Source: Methylomarinum sp964397365
GTDB taxonomy: Bacteria; Pseudomonadota; Gammaproteobacteria; Methylococcales; Methylomonadaceae
Direction: 5' to 3'
Length of the DNA: 24,700 nucleotides
Assembly (NCBI GenBank): GCA_964397365.1
Contig: CAYNIU010000026.1
Coordinates: 1 to 24,700 of the forward strand
Part shown: positions 1 through 7,410 of the stretch, piece by piece
Numbering within the stretch: the first letter of the stretch is position 1
Layout: the number at the start of each line of letters is the position of its first letter
Program-made: the position numbers and the translations under genes
Notes under the pieces: generated by a model
The model's input: only the letters and a program-made list of their open reading frames with translations
Database searches by the model: none
Told to the model about the DNA's origin: nothing

Positions 1-994
1 GTTCTTCGCGTTTTACACCCGTCACCTGCTCCACCTTGTCCGGTGTCCATTGCGCTACTTGTTTGCGAATTTCATCCATACCGTAAACACGTTGCTTGAT
101 AAATTCCTTATCCTCCCAGCCATTTTCAAAAATATGCCATAACATGCCCCAGATCAGTGGTACATCGGTACCGGGACGTAAACTGATATGCTGGCTGGCA
201 TGAGCCGCTGTGCGGGTATATCGCGGATCAATAACAATCAGTGGCGCCCCCTGCTCTTTGGCCTTAAAAATATGCAGCATCGAGACCGGATGCGCTTCTG
301 CGGGATTACCGCCGATAATCAAAATCGCTTTACTGTTATGAATATCGTTAAATGAATTGGTCATGGCGCCATAACCCCAGGTATTGGCCACACCGGCTAC
401 CGTGGTGGAATGGCAAATACGTGCCTGATGATCTATATTATTGGAACCCCAGAATGCGGCAAATTTACGGAATAAATAGCTTTGTTCGTTATTATGTTTT
501 GATGACCCCAGCCAGTACACTGAATCGGCGCCAGACTGCTGGCGAATAGACAGCATTTTATCGCCAATTTCATCAATAGCCTGTTGCCAAGCTATGCGTT
601 TCCATTTGCCATCAACCAGTTTCATGGGATATTTCAGCCGTCGGTCACCGTGACCATGTTCTCTGACTGATGCACCTTTTGCACAATGCGCCCCCAGATT
701 AAAGGGATGATCCATTGCCGGTTCTTGTCCCACCCAGACACCATTTTCAACTTCAGCAATAACCCCGCAACCAACTGAACAATGGCTGCAAACTGTTCTT
801 ACCGATTTTATATTGCTCTTTCCAGTTGCTGATGTAGTTGTAGCCTGAGCTTTCTCCATCAGGGTAAACGGCGCACCGCCTAAAGCCACACTGCCTGCCG
901 CCAGACTTGAATGCTTCAGAAAAACACGTCGGTCAATCCCCTGACGTTCTGACCCTTTTGCTGAAGAAGCCGCTAAACGTTTTATCAATTTCAT
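1..994 (-). CDS. fdhA: Formate dehydrogenase catalytic (alpha) subunit, N-terminal part; runs off the left edge
   Basis: This is the molybdenum- or tungsten-bis-MGD subunit that oxidises formate to CO2, most likely in the periplasm. About 331 N-terminal residues are visible; family members reach roughly 950. A twin-arginine signal (RRVFLK, residues 22-27) is followed by a hydrophobic stretch. Next comes the N-terminal [4Fe-4S] motif (CSHCSVGC, then a later Cys in HCAKG), and then the motif RICHSTTVAG. In the last motif the residue that binds the metal is Cys (TGC), not selenocysteine (TGA), so no SECIS element is needed. The ATG at 994 sits directly before the Tat signal. It lies 12 bases downstream of the small Tat-signal gene and should be co-transcribed with it. 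From knowledge of the family, beta and gamma subunits would be expected further left, outside the window. The identity is secure. I cannot tell Mo from W or assign the electron acceptor. Confidence 0.95.
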   Translation of the reverse strand, partial: MKLIKRLAASSAKGSERQGIDRRVFLKHSSLAAGSVALGGAPFTLMEKAQATTTSATGKSNIKSVRTVCSHCSVGCGVIAEVENGVWVGQEPAMDHPFNLGAHCAKGASVREHGHGDRRLKYPMKLVDGKWKRIAWQQAIDEIGDKMLSIRQQSGADSVYWLGSSKHNNEQSYLFRKFAAFWGSNNIDHQARICHSTTVAGVANTWGYGAMTNSFNDIHNSKAILIIGGNPAEAHPVSMLHIFKAKEQGAPLIVIDPRYTRTAAHASQHISLRPGTDVPLIWGMLWHIFENGWEDKEFIKQRVYGMDEIRKQVAQWTPDKVEQVTGVKREE

Positions 995-1006
995 GAACTA
1001 TGCCGA

Positions 1007-1201
1007 CTAGAAATTAATTGTGCTGTAGTAAGCCTGAATATGCCTTGATTGGTGATAGCCTTGCTGCTTTACCGAATGCATTAGCGTTTGGACGGTATTT
1101 GTTTGGGCTGACGAATGACGCACAACCATTGTTGTCGATGATGCAACCATAGCACCCAACAGCCCTTTGATAAATGTTCGACGGGTATTTTTAGATGACA
1201 T
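1007..1201 (-). CDS. fdhX: Small Tat-signal protein of formate dehydrogenase clusters (FdhX / TIGR02811-like)
   Basis: This is a 64-residue protein that is largely a Tat signal. RRTFIKGLLG starts at residue 7, followed by a short hydrophobic alanine-rich segment and about 30 polar residues. Very short proteins of this kind ('formate dehydrogenase region TAT target') are found immediately before the catalytic subunit in many proteobacterial formate dehydrogenase operons, which matches this position exactly. Their function is unknown; helping export or assembly of the enzyme is a common guess. The ATG at 1201 has no strong Shine-Dalgarno sequence. A candidate promoter lies about 30-65 bases upstream, so this gene may start its own transcript together with the catalytic subunit. 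The family call rests on length, Tat motif and context. Confidence 0.8.
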   Translation of the reverse strand: MSSKNTRRTFIKGLLGAMVASSTTMVVRHSSAQTNTVQTLMHSVKQQGYHQSRHIQAYYSTINF

Positions 1202-1236
1202 AGAAATATTGAATTAATTATTATAATTATTGGTAG

Positions 1237-1265
1237 AACATACCTATAAAAACGTCAACATTCAA
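1237..1265 (-). promoter_or_regulatory. Candidate sigma-70 promoter for the fdhX-fdhA transcript
   Basis: On the minus strand, TTGAAT (1265-1260) and TATGTT (1242-1237) are separated by exactly 17 bases. Each matches four of six consensus positions. The site lies in the 115-base AT-rich gap between torD and the small Tat gene, and predicts transcription starting near 1230. This would separate the structural genes from the upstream maturation genes. It is a pattern match only. Confidence 0.35.
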
Positions 1266-1316
1266 TAAAAATATGTATTTTGCCGCATGAATTCGTTTTG
1301 TTTGCATTCAGCGTTA

Positions 1317-1880
1317 TCAATCCAGACTTAAAATTTCCATCTGTAAAAAATGTTTACCAAGTCGGGCAATTGCCGGATAAAAAGTCCCCGTTTGCAGTTG
1401 TTTTAAATCATCAAAAAAACGACCAAACCACGATTTAATATACAATTGAAAAAATTCACCCTGTTCTTCTCGGTTATCAATAATCAACAATGCCATGACT
1501 TCACAAATAGCGCTGATATGATCTTCCGGTTCTCTGTTACTTTGTTGACGTTGATAACCCAGCTTTTGTAAATCAGTTCGCAGCTGCACTAAGGGTTGTT
1601 CCATTAAAAAACCGCTTTCATAATAGGAATAAAATGGTGATAGCTCTCCTCTACCCAAACCAATAAACAACTGGTGAAATTCATCATCTAACTTTTCTAT
1701 AGCCATTGTTGCCGCAATCTGCGCTAATGTCCGCCAGGCTGAATGGTATGCTCCCCGGTTTTCGGGTTCCAGCAATTCAATTGCTGCTATACTGTCTAAC
1801 AAAGGCTGGTCAACAGGCAAACTGAAAAGTCGAGCCAATAGCCGATAAAGGTATGCACGCTCTTGCTGTACGGGATTCAT
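1317..1880 (-). CDS. TorD/DmsD-family molybdoenzyme maturation chaperone
   Basis: This is a 187-residue cytoplasmic all-helical chaperone. By family, it binds the apo-form or signal peptide of a Tat-exported molybdoenzyme until cofactor insertion is complete. Family hallmarks are visible: EFHQLF at residues 66-71, the following G-rich turn with SPFYSYYESG (81-90), and EPEDH (117-121), the counterpart of the conserved (D/E)PxDH motif. Its length is normal for the family. The ATG at 1880 overlaps the stop codon of the ferredoxin-like gene by four bases (ATGA), which indicates translational coupling. The obvious client is the adjacent formate dehydrogenase catalytic subunit. It is not named torD because there is no TMAO reductase in view. 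Confidence 0.88.
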   Translation of the reverse strand: MNPVQQERAYLYRLLARLFSLPVDQPLLDSIAAIELLEPENRGAYHSAWRTLAQIAATMAIEKLDDEFHQLFIGLGRGELSPFYSYYESGFLMEQPLVQLRTDLQKLGYQRQQSNREPEDHISAICEVMALLIIDNREEQGEFFQLYIKSWFGRFFDDLKQLQTGTFYPAIARLGKHFLQMEILSLD

Positions 1881-3382
1881 TGGTTATCGAACAAGGAAAT
1901 GACTTTACAGTCTTCACACATCATTAACTGGCGCTTTTTTTCGCCTTGAAACATCGAATGATGGCGTAATTTTTCCATAATCGTGTTAATCATATTCTGG
2001 GCGGCAAACGGTTTATCACAAACAATACAATGAAACGGTTGTTCTTCATGTAACAATCGTGGTTTTCTCGCCGCTACTGAATCATATAAATAACGAGGAA
2101 CTAAGGAAATGACCTGCTCTGGGCAGGCATCACGGCAAATACCGCATTGTACACACTGTGCTTCAATAAACTTCAATTGCGGTAATGCAGTTGCCGCTAA
2201 CAAAGCCCGGGACGGACACACCGAAACGCATGACATGCATAAAGTACAGCCCTCCTGATTGACTTTAATAGCACCGAAACTGGCCGGAGTTGATAAGTGG
2301 CATGATTGCACAGTGGAGTTAGCCTGTTTCAACAAATGCTCAATCGCCATGCGGATTGCCGTTCTTTTATCCACATCGGGTTGATATAATGCCTTGGTCA
2401 TTTGTTGTTGATCAGTATTAACGACAAACTGTTGCGGCTCTGCCAATTGAATCAAATTGGCCGCATAACCCAATCCAGTCAGTATTTCATTCGCTTGCGT
2501 CATTTGTTCGGTTAAAGTCTGACGGGTTTCTGCCGTTAAATCCACAGTATCCAGCAACCACACCTGTTGCGCACCATAGGCCAGAGCGCTTAACCAAATA
2601 TCCATCCCCGTCGAACCCAAAGCTTCGACTGTGAACGTGGTAATTATTTGAGGATCACTGATATTGTCCGGCAGCTTTCCGCTATGCAACAATAGAATGG
2701 CAGGATATTCTGCCAACATCTGTTTGATGGCCATCAAGATACGCAAGCGATCAGGATATTGATAACTAACGGCACCGCTGGGACAGATGCTGGAACAATC
2801 TCCGCACCCCTGACATAGATAAGGATTGATCTGAATAACACCGGATTCAGAGGAAATAGCATCAGTCGCACAAACATCAATGCACTGCCTGCAACCCTCT
2901 ATAGTGCGCCGATTATGTGCACATTTGTGGGTATCCAACTGGAAATATTTGGGTTTGTCAAACTGCCCTATCATATTCGGAAGTTCGGATATGGTTTTAG
3001 CCAGAACATCGACGTTATTTTTGACATGATAATAGCCGAATGGCGCAATAGTGCTTTTTATTGCAGGTTGTTGCTGCAAATCCAGCACCACATCATAGAC
3101 CGAAGTCGTCACCCCCGGCAAAGTGAAACATCCTAAATAACCTTGTACATCAGGATTAATAAAGACTGGAAGAATTTCAACGCCTTGTTCGCACAATAAT
3201 GCGCTTGCTCTAACTCCAGGATTGCTGAGTGGCAACCAGAAAATTCTGAAATTTGCACTTAAGTCAGCCAAAACAGCGTCAAACTGCGCCTTGTCCGCGA
3301 TAACCAGTAAACGATTTGAAGTTTGGTAGCTGACATACTCAGTCTTATCATCGTATTCAGCTTGAAACTCAAGGTATGTCAT
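1877..3382 (-). CDS. Four-cluster 4Fe-4S ferredoxin-like protein of the formate dehydrogenase cluster
   Basis: This 501-residue protein has no signal peptide, so it is presumably cytoplasmic. Four cysteine sets fit [4Fe-4S] clusters: C154/164/167/171, C190/193/196/200, C379/382/385/389 and C410/413/416/420. The first has an unusual nine-residue gap after its first Cys, and the other three are classical CxxCxxCxxxC. A further CxxC pair of pairs near the C-terminus (452/455 and 489/492) could hold zinc or another cluster. The middle region (about 215-320), which includes GSTGMDIWLSALAYGA, resembles a hydrogenase delta-subunit-like (MvhD/FrhD-type) fold, though I cannot verify this. Proteins of this type regularly precede torD and fdhX in formate dehydrogenase operons and are thought to act in maturation or electron delivery. 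Its ATG shares one base with the upstream stop (TAATG). Confidence 0.85.
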   Translation of the reverse strand: MTYLEFQAEYDDKTEYVSYQTSNRLLVIADKAQFDAVLADLSANFRIFWLPLSNPGVRASALLCEQGVEILPVFINPDVQGYLGCFTLPGVTTSVYDVVLDLQQQPAIKSTIAPFGYYHVKNNVDVLAKTISELPNMIGQFDKPKYFQLDTHKCAHNRRTIEGCRQCIDVCATDAISSESGVIQINPYLCQGCGDCSSICPSGAVSYQYPDRLRILMAIKQMLAEYPAILLLHSGKLPDNISDPQIITTFTVEALGSTGMDIWLSALAYGAQQVWLLDTVDLTAETRQTLTEQMTQANEILTGLGYAANLIQLAEPQQFVVNTDQQQMTKALYQPDVDKRTAIRMAIEHLLKQANSTVQSCHLSTPASFGAIKVNQEGCTLCMSCVSVCPSRALLAATALPQLKFIEAQCVQCGICRDACPEQVISLVPRYLYDSVAARKPRLLHEEQPFHCIVCDKPFAAQNMINTIMEKLRHHSMFQGEKKRQLMMCEDCKVISLFDNQ

Positions 3383-3705
3383 TACACTGAGGTATGCTCT
3401 GACTGAATGACAACAGCATCCATTTCAGACAACTCATTATCCTTTGTAGCCATTTGTTGATGTTCGCGATTCACGGTTTCCAAACGCGTTATCGCCTGCT
3501 GCATTTCAGTGGGAATCAAATCTCCACGTACAGTGAAAAAGCTGTAATCTTCATCATATTCGTTCAAGCCGTCGCTCCCGGAAAAACGACTTTGCCGGAA
3601 GATTTTTTTAAAGGCCAGCTGTCTGCTTTGCTCCGCCAGTTGATCAACAACTTCACTGGAATCTTCACTATCACTAAAAAACCAGTCTCGAAACCAACGA
3701 TACAT
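3382..3705 (-). CDS. DUF3306 family protein
   Basis: This is a 107-residue soluble acidic protein of unknown function. The C-terminal half of the recognisable region carries the family signature: a FRQSRF segment followed by DGLNEYDEDYSFF (about residues 46-60), and an N-terminal W-rich amphipathic stretch (MYRWFRDWFF). DUF3306 proteins are typical companions of formate dehydrogenase maturation genes, usually beside a DUF3305 gene. I start it at the ATG at 3705, which has GAG six bases upstream; a TTG two codons earlier is possible. It begins just after the cysK stop and overlaps the next gene by one base, so it lies inside one transcription unit. Confidence 0.75.
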   Translation of the reverse strand: MYRWFRDWFFSDSEDSSEVVDQLAEQSRQLAFKKIFRQSRFSGSDGLNEYDEDYSFFTVRGDLIPTEMQQAITRLETVNREHQQMATKDNELSEMDAVVIQSEHTSV

Positions 3706-3707
3706 TA

Positions 3708-4616
3708 TCAACTCATGCTTAAATAACGTTCACCGGTATCATGAATAACAGTCACCACTGTTTTTCCTTCCCCCATCTGCTCGGCAATGCGAATCGCTGC
3801 ACAAACACTGGCGCCGGATGAAATACCAGCCATGATACCCTCTTCTTCTATCAGACGTTTACGCATTGCAAAAGCTTCTTCGGTGCTGACCAGTTCAATA
3901 TCGTCAACAAGATCCACATCCAGATTTTCAGGGATAAATCCAGCACCTATTCCTTGAATTTTATGCGGACTGTGGGTTCCGCCTGAAATCACAGGAGATT
4001 CAGCCGGTTCTACCGCTACCACTTTGAAATCAGGATTGCGTTTCTTGATCACATCCGCCACACCGGTAATGGTGCCGCCGGTACCGACCCCACAAACAAA
4101 AACATCTACATTGCCGTCAGTAGCAGACCATATTTCCTGAGCAGTAGTTTGCCGATGGATTTCGGGGTTAGCCGGATTTTCAAACTGTTGCGGCATAAAA
4201 GCCCCCTCAGTCTGGGACACTATTTCCTGGGCTTTGGCTATAGCCCCTTTCATCCCTTCAGCTCCCGGCGTTAAAACAATTTCTGCGCCATATAAAGCCA
4301 ATAATTGTCGTCTTTCCACCGACATGGTTTCAGGCATGGTCAGAATACAGTGATAACCACGCTGTGCCGCCACCATAGCTAAAGCAATACCGGTATTTCC
4401 TGATGTCGGTTCAACAATAGTCCCACCGGCCTTTAAATCACCTGATTTTTCGGCCGTTGTAATCATGGCTAATCCAATTCTGTCCTTCACTGAACCACCG
4501 GGATTTCTTGATTCTATCTTAACCAAAACATCGGCCGAACTTTTCGGTACGATACGTTGCAATTTTACCAATTCTGTATTACCGATGAGTTTGGTAATAT
4601 TATTCGCTTTAGCCAT
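3708..4616 (-). CDS. cysK: Cysteine synthase A (O-acetylserine sulfhydrylase)
   Basis: This PLP enzyme makes cysteine from O-acetylserine and sulfide in the cytoplasm. Visible features are the PLP lysine in PGGSVKDR (K44), the TSGNTG substrate loop (71-76), the phosphate-binding GVGTGGT (176-182), and the HKIQGIGAGF and SSGAS segments near the C-terminus. At 302 residues it is close to the usual 300-325. The CysK-type loop favours cysK over cysM. The ATG at 4616 has a good AGGGGG ribosome binding site. Its stop lies two bases before the DUF3306 start, so it is physically the first gene of the formate dehydrogenase maturation run, an unusual place for it. A 128-base gap separates it from copA, and I could not identify a convincing terminator there. 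Confidence 0.95.
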   Translation of the reverse strand: MAKANNITKLIGNTELVKLQRIVPKSSADVLVKIESRNPGGSVKDRIGLAMITTAEKSGDLKAGGTIVEPTSGNTGIALAMVAAQRGYHCILTMPETMSVERRQLLALYGAEIVLTPGAEGMKGAIAKAQEIVSQTEGAFMPQQFENPANPEIHRQTTAQEIWSATDGNVDVFVCGVGTGGTITGVADVIKKRNPDFKVVAVEPAESPVISGGTHSPHKIQGIGAGFIPENLDVDLVDDIELVSTEEAFAMRKRLIEEEGIMAGISSGASVCAAIRIAEQMGEGKTVVTVIHDTGERYLSMS

Positions 4617-4744
4617 AATAGATTCCCCCTAAATAACAAGCTTCAGTACAACGCGTAAGTTATACATCTATTAACCTAATAAATCTATATTTAAAGTAGA
4701 GCGAACAACAATATTAATACGCTGACAGGGAGTCTTTTTCATTG

Positions 4745-6994
4745 TCAGGCCTCATCCAATTTAATCCAACGCAAGCGATTGGCATTGCTCACTACAGTAA
4801 CAGATGACATAGCCATTGCCGCTCCGGCAATCATCGGACTTAACAAAACCCCAAAAACCGGATACAACAACCCCGCCGCCACAGGAATACCAATGGAGTT
4901 ATAAAAAAACGCGCCCAGCAGGTTCTGTTTAATATTACTGACCGTCGCTTTCGACAGTATCATTGCTTTTGGCACTTTTAATAGAGAACCTTGTAAAATT
5001 ACAATATCTGCGCTTTCAATCGCAACATCAGTTCCTGTGCCAATGGCAAAACCGACATCAGCCTGAGCCAGCGCCGGCGCGTCATTGATACCGTCTCCCA
5101 CCATGCCGACAGTTTCACCTTTTTGCTGCAACTCTTTCACTACTGAAGCCTTGTCCTGTGGTAAAACCTGTGCTCGTATTTCTGAAATCCCCGCCTGTTC
5201 GGCAATGGCTTTAGCGGTAATTTCATTATCGCCGGTTACCATTAATACCCGCACATTTTGTTGCAACAATGTTTTTACAGCTTCAGCAGAATCTTTTTTA
5301 ATCGGATCAGAAACGGCAATAATACCGGCAATTTTGTTATTGACGGCCAGCAACATGGGTGTCTGACCCAGCGCTGACAAAGATTCCAGTTTTTTACTGT
5401 AGCGGGCATACTTAACCTGCTTCTCATCCATTAACGCCGTATTGCCAAAATAAATTTTCTGGCCGTCTATTTCGGCAGTAATCCCCAGTCCTGCCAGCGC
5501 ATGGAATTGACTGGTTTTTTCCAGTTTAATCTGTTTTTCATCAGCAGTTGCCAGAACAGCCGCAGCCAGTGGATGTTCAGATCCTGATTCAATACTGGCC
5601 GCTAACTGTAAAACTTGCTCTTCACTGAAATCGCCCACTGCCTCAATAGCCGAAATAACGGGCTTTCCTTCTGTCACAGTCCCGGTTTTATCAAGAATTA
5701 TACAACTTAATTTACCCGCACTTTGCAGGGCATCACCATTACGGATCAGTACGCCCATTTGTGCTGCCCGCCCAACTGCAACCATAACCGAAATAGGAGT
5801 TGCAAGCCCCAGGGCACAGGGGCAAGCTATAACCAAAATCGTCATGGACGTCACAAAAGCGTAACCCAAAGCCGGATCCGGGCCAAAAATCAACCAGACA
5901 AAAAACGTCAACACAGAAATGGCCACCACTACCGGCACAAATACAGCAGAAATTTTGTCCGCTAGCCTGGCGATAGCCGGTTTACTGCTTTGCGCCTGCC
6001 TGACACTGTTGATAATCTGCGCCAACGCCGTATCGCGGCCAATCCGTGTGGCTTTAAACAGAAAACTGCCTTGCTGATTCATGGTTCCGGCAACCACTTC
6101 CGAGCCTTCGGTTTTTTCAACCGGAATAGGCTCTCCAGTCAACATGGATTCATCAACAGTGGAATGCCCTTCAATCAATACGCCGTCAACGGCAATTTTC
6201 TCACCAGGCCTGACCCGCAATATTTCCTCCAACCCCACCTCTTCAATGGTAATATCCATCTCTTTACCATCGCGAATGACTCTGGCCGTTCGCGGTTGTA
6301 GACCAATCAATTCACGAATCGCCGCCGACGTTTGTCCTCGGGCGCGGGTTTCCAGGGCTGTACCAAAATTAATGAAGGCTAGAATAATCACCGACGCTTC
6401 AAAATAAGCATGTGCAGATAATGAAGGCAAGTCGTCGGCATAATCAATCACCACACTGGAATACAACCAGGCTGAACCGGTTCCCAAGGCAATCAGGGTA
6501 TCCATATTCGCTTGTCCCAGCATAAGTGATTTATAAGCTCCTTGAAAAAAATGGTCGCCAGAATAAAATAGCAAAGCCAGAGTGAGTAAAGATATTTGCG
6601 GCCAAAACCACTGTCCGGCAGCTGATCCGATTTCAGGCAACCACCCCAAATGCCCTGAAATCATTAATGGAAAACCAAAAGCCGCCGCAACAACAGCTTT
6701 TTTCATCAATTTTTGATAGCGTTCAAGCTCCTGCCGCTCCTCTTCCCCAGGGTCTTCCAATCCTTCCATAATAGCTGCATCATAGCCGGACTCCTGAACC
6801 GCTCTTTTTAATAATTCAGGGTCAACATGACCACTGATTGTCGCTGAATGATCAGCAAAATTAACATTGACAGCAATAACGCCTGGAACAGCCGTCAATG
6901 CCCCTTCGACAGCGCTGACGCAACCCGCACAACGCATGCCTAGAATCGATAATCGAGTTTCAGTTACTGAATTTGTCTGCTGTTCGCTAGTCAT
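4745..6994 (-). CDS. copA: Copper-exporting P1B-type ATPase CopA
   Basis: This 749-residue inner-membrane pump exports cytoplasmic Cu(I) using ATP. Domains in order: one N-terminal heavy-metal-associated domain with MRCAGC (CxxC at 22-25), transmembrane helices, the actuator TGEP (286-289), the CPC metal site in helix 6 (391-393), the phosphorylation motif DKTGT (435-439), HP (474-475) and GDGINDAP (633-640). The last two helices carry YN (698-699) and MAMSS (727-731), the residues that define Cu(I)-transporting P1B-1 ATPases. The protein is full length. A copper chaperone gene lies 66 bases upstream on the same strand. A run of short TGTC/TGTT units just before the start codon is noted separately. 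No CueR-type operator was recognised. Confidence 0.95.
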   Translation of the reverse strand: MTSEQQTNSVTETRLSILGMRCAGCVSAVEGALTAVPGVIAVNVNFADHSATISGHVDPELLKRAVQESGYDAAIMEGLEDPGEEERQELERYQKLMKKAVVAAAFGFPLMISGHLGWLPEIGSAAGQWFWPQISLLTLALLFYSGDHFFQGAYKSLMLGQANMDTLIALGTGSAWLYSSVVIDYADDLPSLSAHAYFEASVIILAFINFGTALETRARGQTSAAIRELIGLQPRTARVIRDGKEMDITIEEVGLEEILRVRPGEKIAVDGVLIEGHSTVDESMLTGEPIPVEKTEGSEVVAGTMNQQGSFLFKATRIGRDTALAQIINSVRQAQSSKPAIARLADKISAVFVPVVVAISVLTFFVWLIFGPDPALGYAFVTSMTILVIACPCALGLATPISVMVAVGRAAQMGVLIRNGDALQSAGKLSCIILDKTGTVTEGKPVISAIEAVGDFSEEQVLQLAASIESGSEHPLAAAVLATADEKQIKLEKTSQFHALAGLGITAEIDGQKIYFGNTALMDEKQVKYARYSKKLESLSALGQTPMLLAVNNKIAGIIAVSDPIKKDSAEAVKTLLQQNVRVLMVTGDNEITAKAIAEQAGISEIRAQVLPQDKASVVKELQQKGETVGMVGDGINDAPALAQADVGFAIGTGTDVAIESADIVILQGSLLKVPKAMILSKATVSNIKQNLLGAFFYNSIGIPVAAGLLYPVFGVLLSPMIAGAAMAMSSVTVVSNANRLRWIKLDEA

Positions 6995-7060
6995 ATGCCA
7001 TGTCTGTCTGTTTGTTTGTTAACGGAGTCGCTTAAAAAATACACTATCTTTAAAATTTAA

Positions 7061-7270
7061 CTACTCTATAGTAAAGCCTGCATCAGCAATGACTTGTTTA
7101 ATGGTATCGAGAGCGGTTTTATTTTCATCAAATTCCAGCTCAACCAAATTGTCTTTATGATTGGCTGATACGGAAATAATACCTTCAATTTCCTTGATTT
7201 TTCCGGTGACGTTTGCTTCACAGCCGCCACATTTCATGCCTGTTACTGTTAATGATACTGATTCTGTCAT
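7061..7270 (-). CDS. copZ: Heavy-metal-associated domain copper chaperone (CopZ-like)
   Basis: This is a 69-residue single-domain metallochaperone with the ferredoxin-like HMA fold. GMKCGGCEANV contains the metal-binding CxxC (residues 14-17 from the ATG at 7270). The rest of the fold follows (beta strand VELEF, then a helix ending in ADAGF). It should bind Cu(I) and hand it to the HMA domain of the CopA encoded 66 bases downstream. A GTG at 7282 would add four residues. The ATG is preferred because it gives the usual short lead before the metal loop, although the ribosome binding site is weak for both. Transfer of copper rather than another soft metal is inferred from the neighbour. Confidence 0.85.
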   Translation of the reverse strand: MTESVSLTVTGMKCGGCEANVTGKIKEIEGIISVSANHKDNLVELEFDENKTALDTIKQVIADAGFTIE

Positions 7271-7410
7271 TTTATTAATCACTTGGTTACATTGCTAAAA
7301 TTCAGTTTTAATCATACTCGACTGTTATACAATGAACATGATATAAACCCCATTTAACTTTGCATAATAGTGCAATGACCCTGCACTCGTAAAATAAAAT
7401 AGAGCTGGAA

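Noticed and set aside
352..549. 65-codon plus-strand frame
   Set aside because: It lies antisense inside the clearly coding formate dehydrogenase subunit; the composition is dominated by Trp, Tyr and Arg and has no ribosome binding site.
4722..4748. CTGACA/TGTCAG dyad after copA as a terminator
   Set aside because: It is only a 6-bp stem with a 15-base loop and no T-run on the minus strand; the left arm overlaps the end of copA.
7001..7020. Run of TGTC and TGTT tetranucleotide units just before copA, as a phase-variation tract
   Set aside because: The units are mixed and there are at most five; the tract is outside the coding sequence and too short for slippage to be credible.
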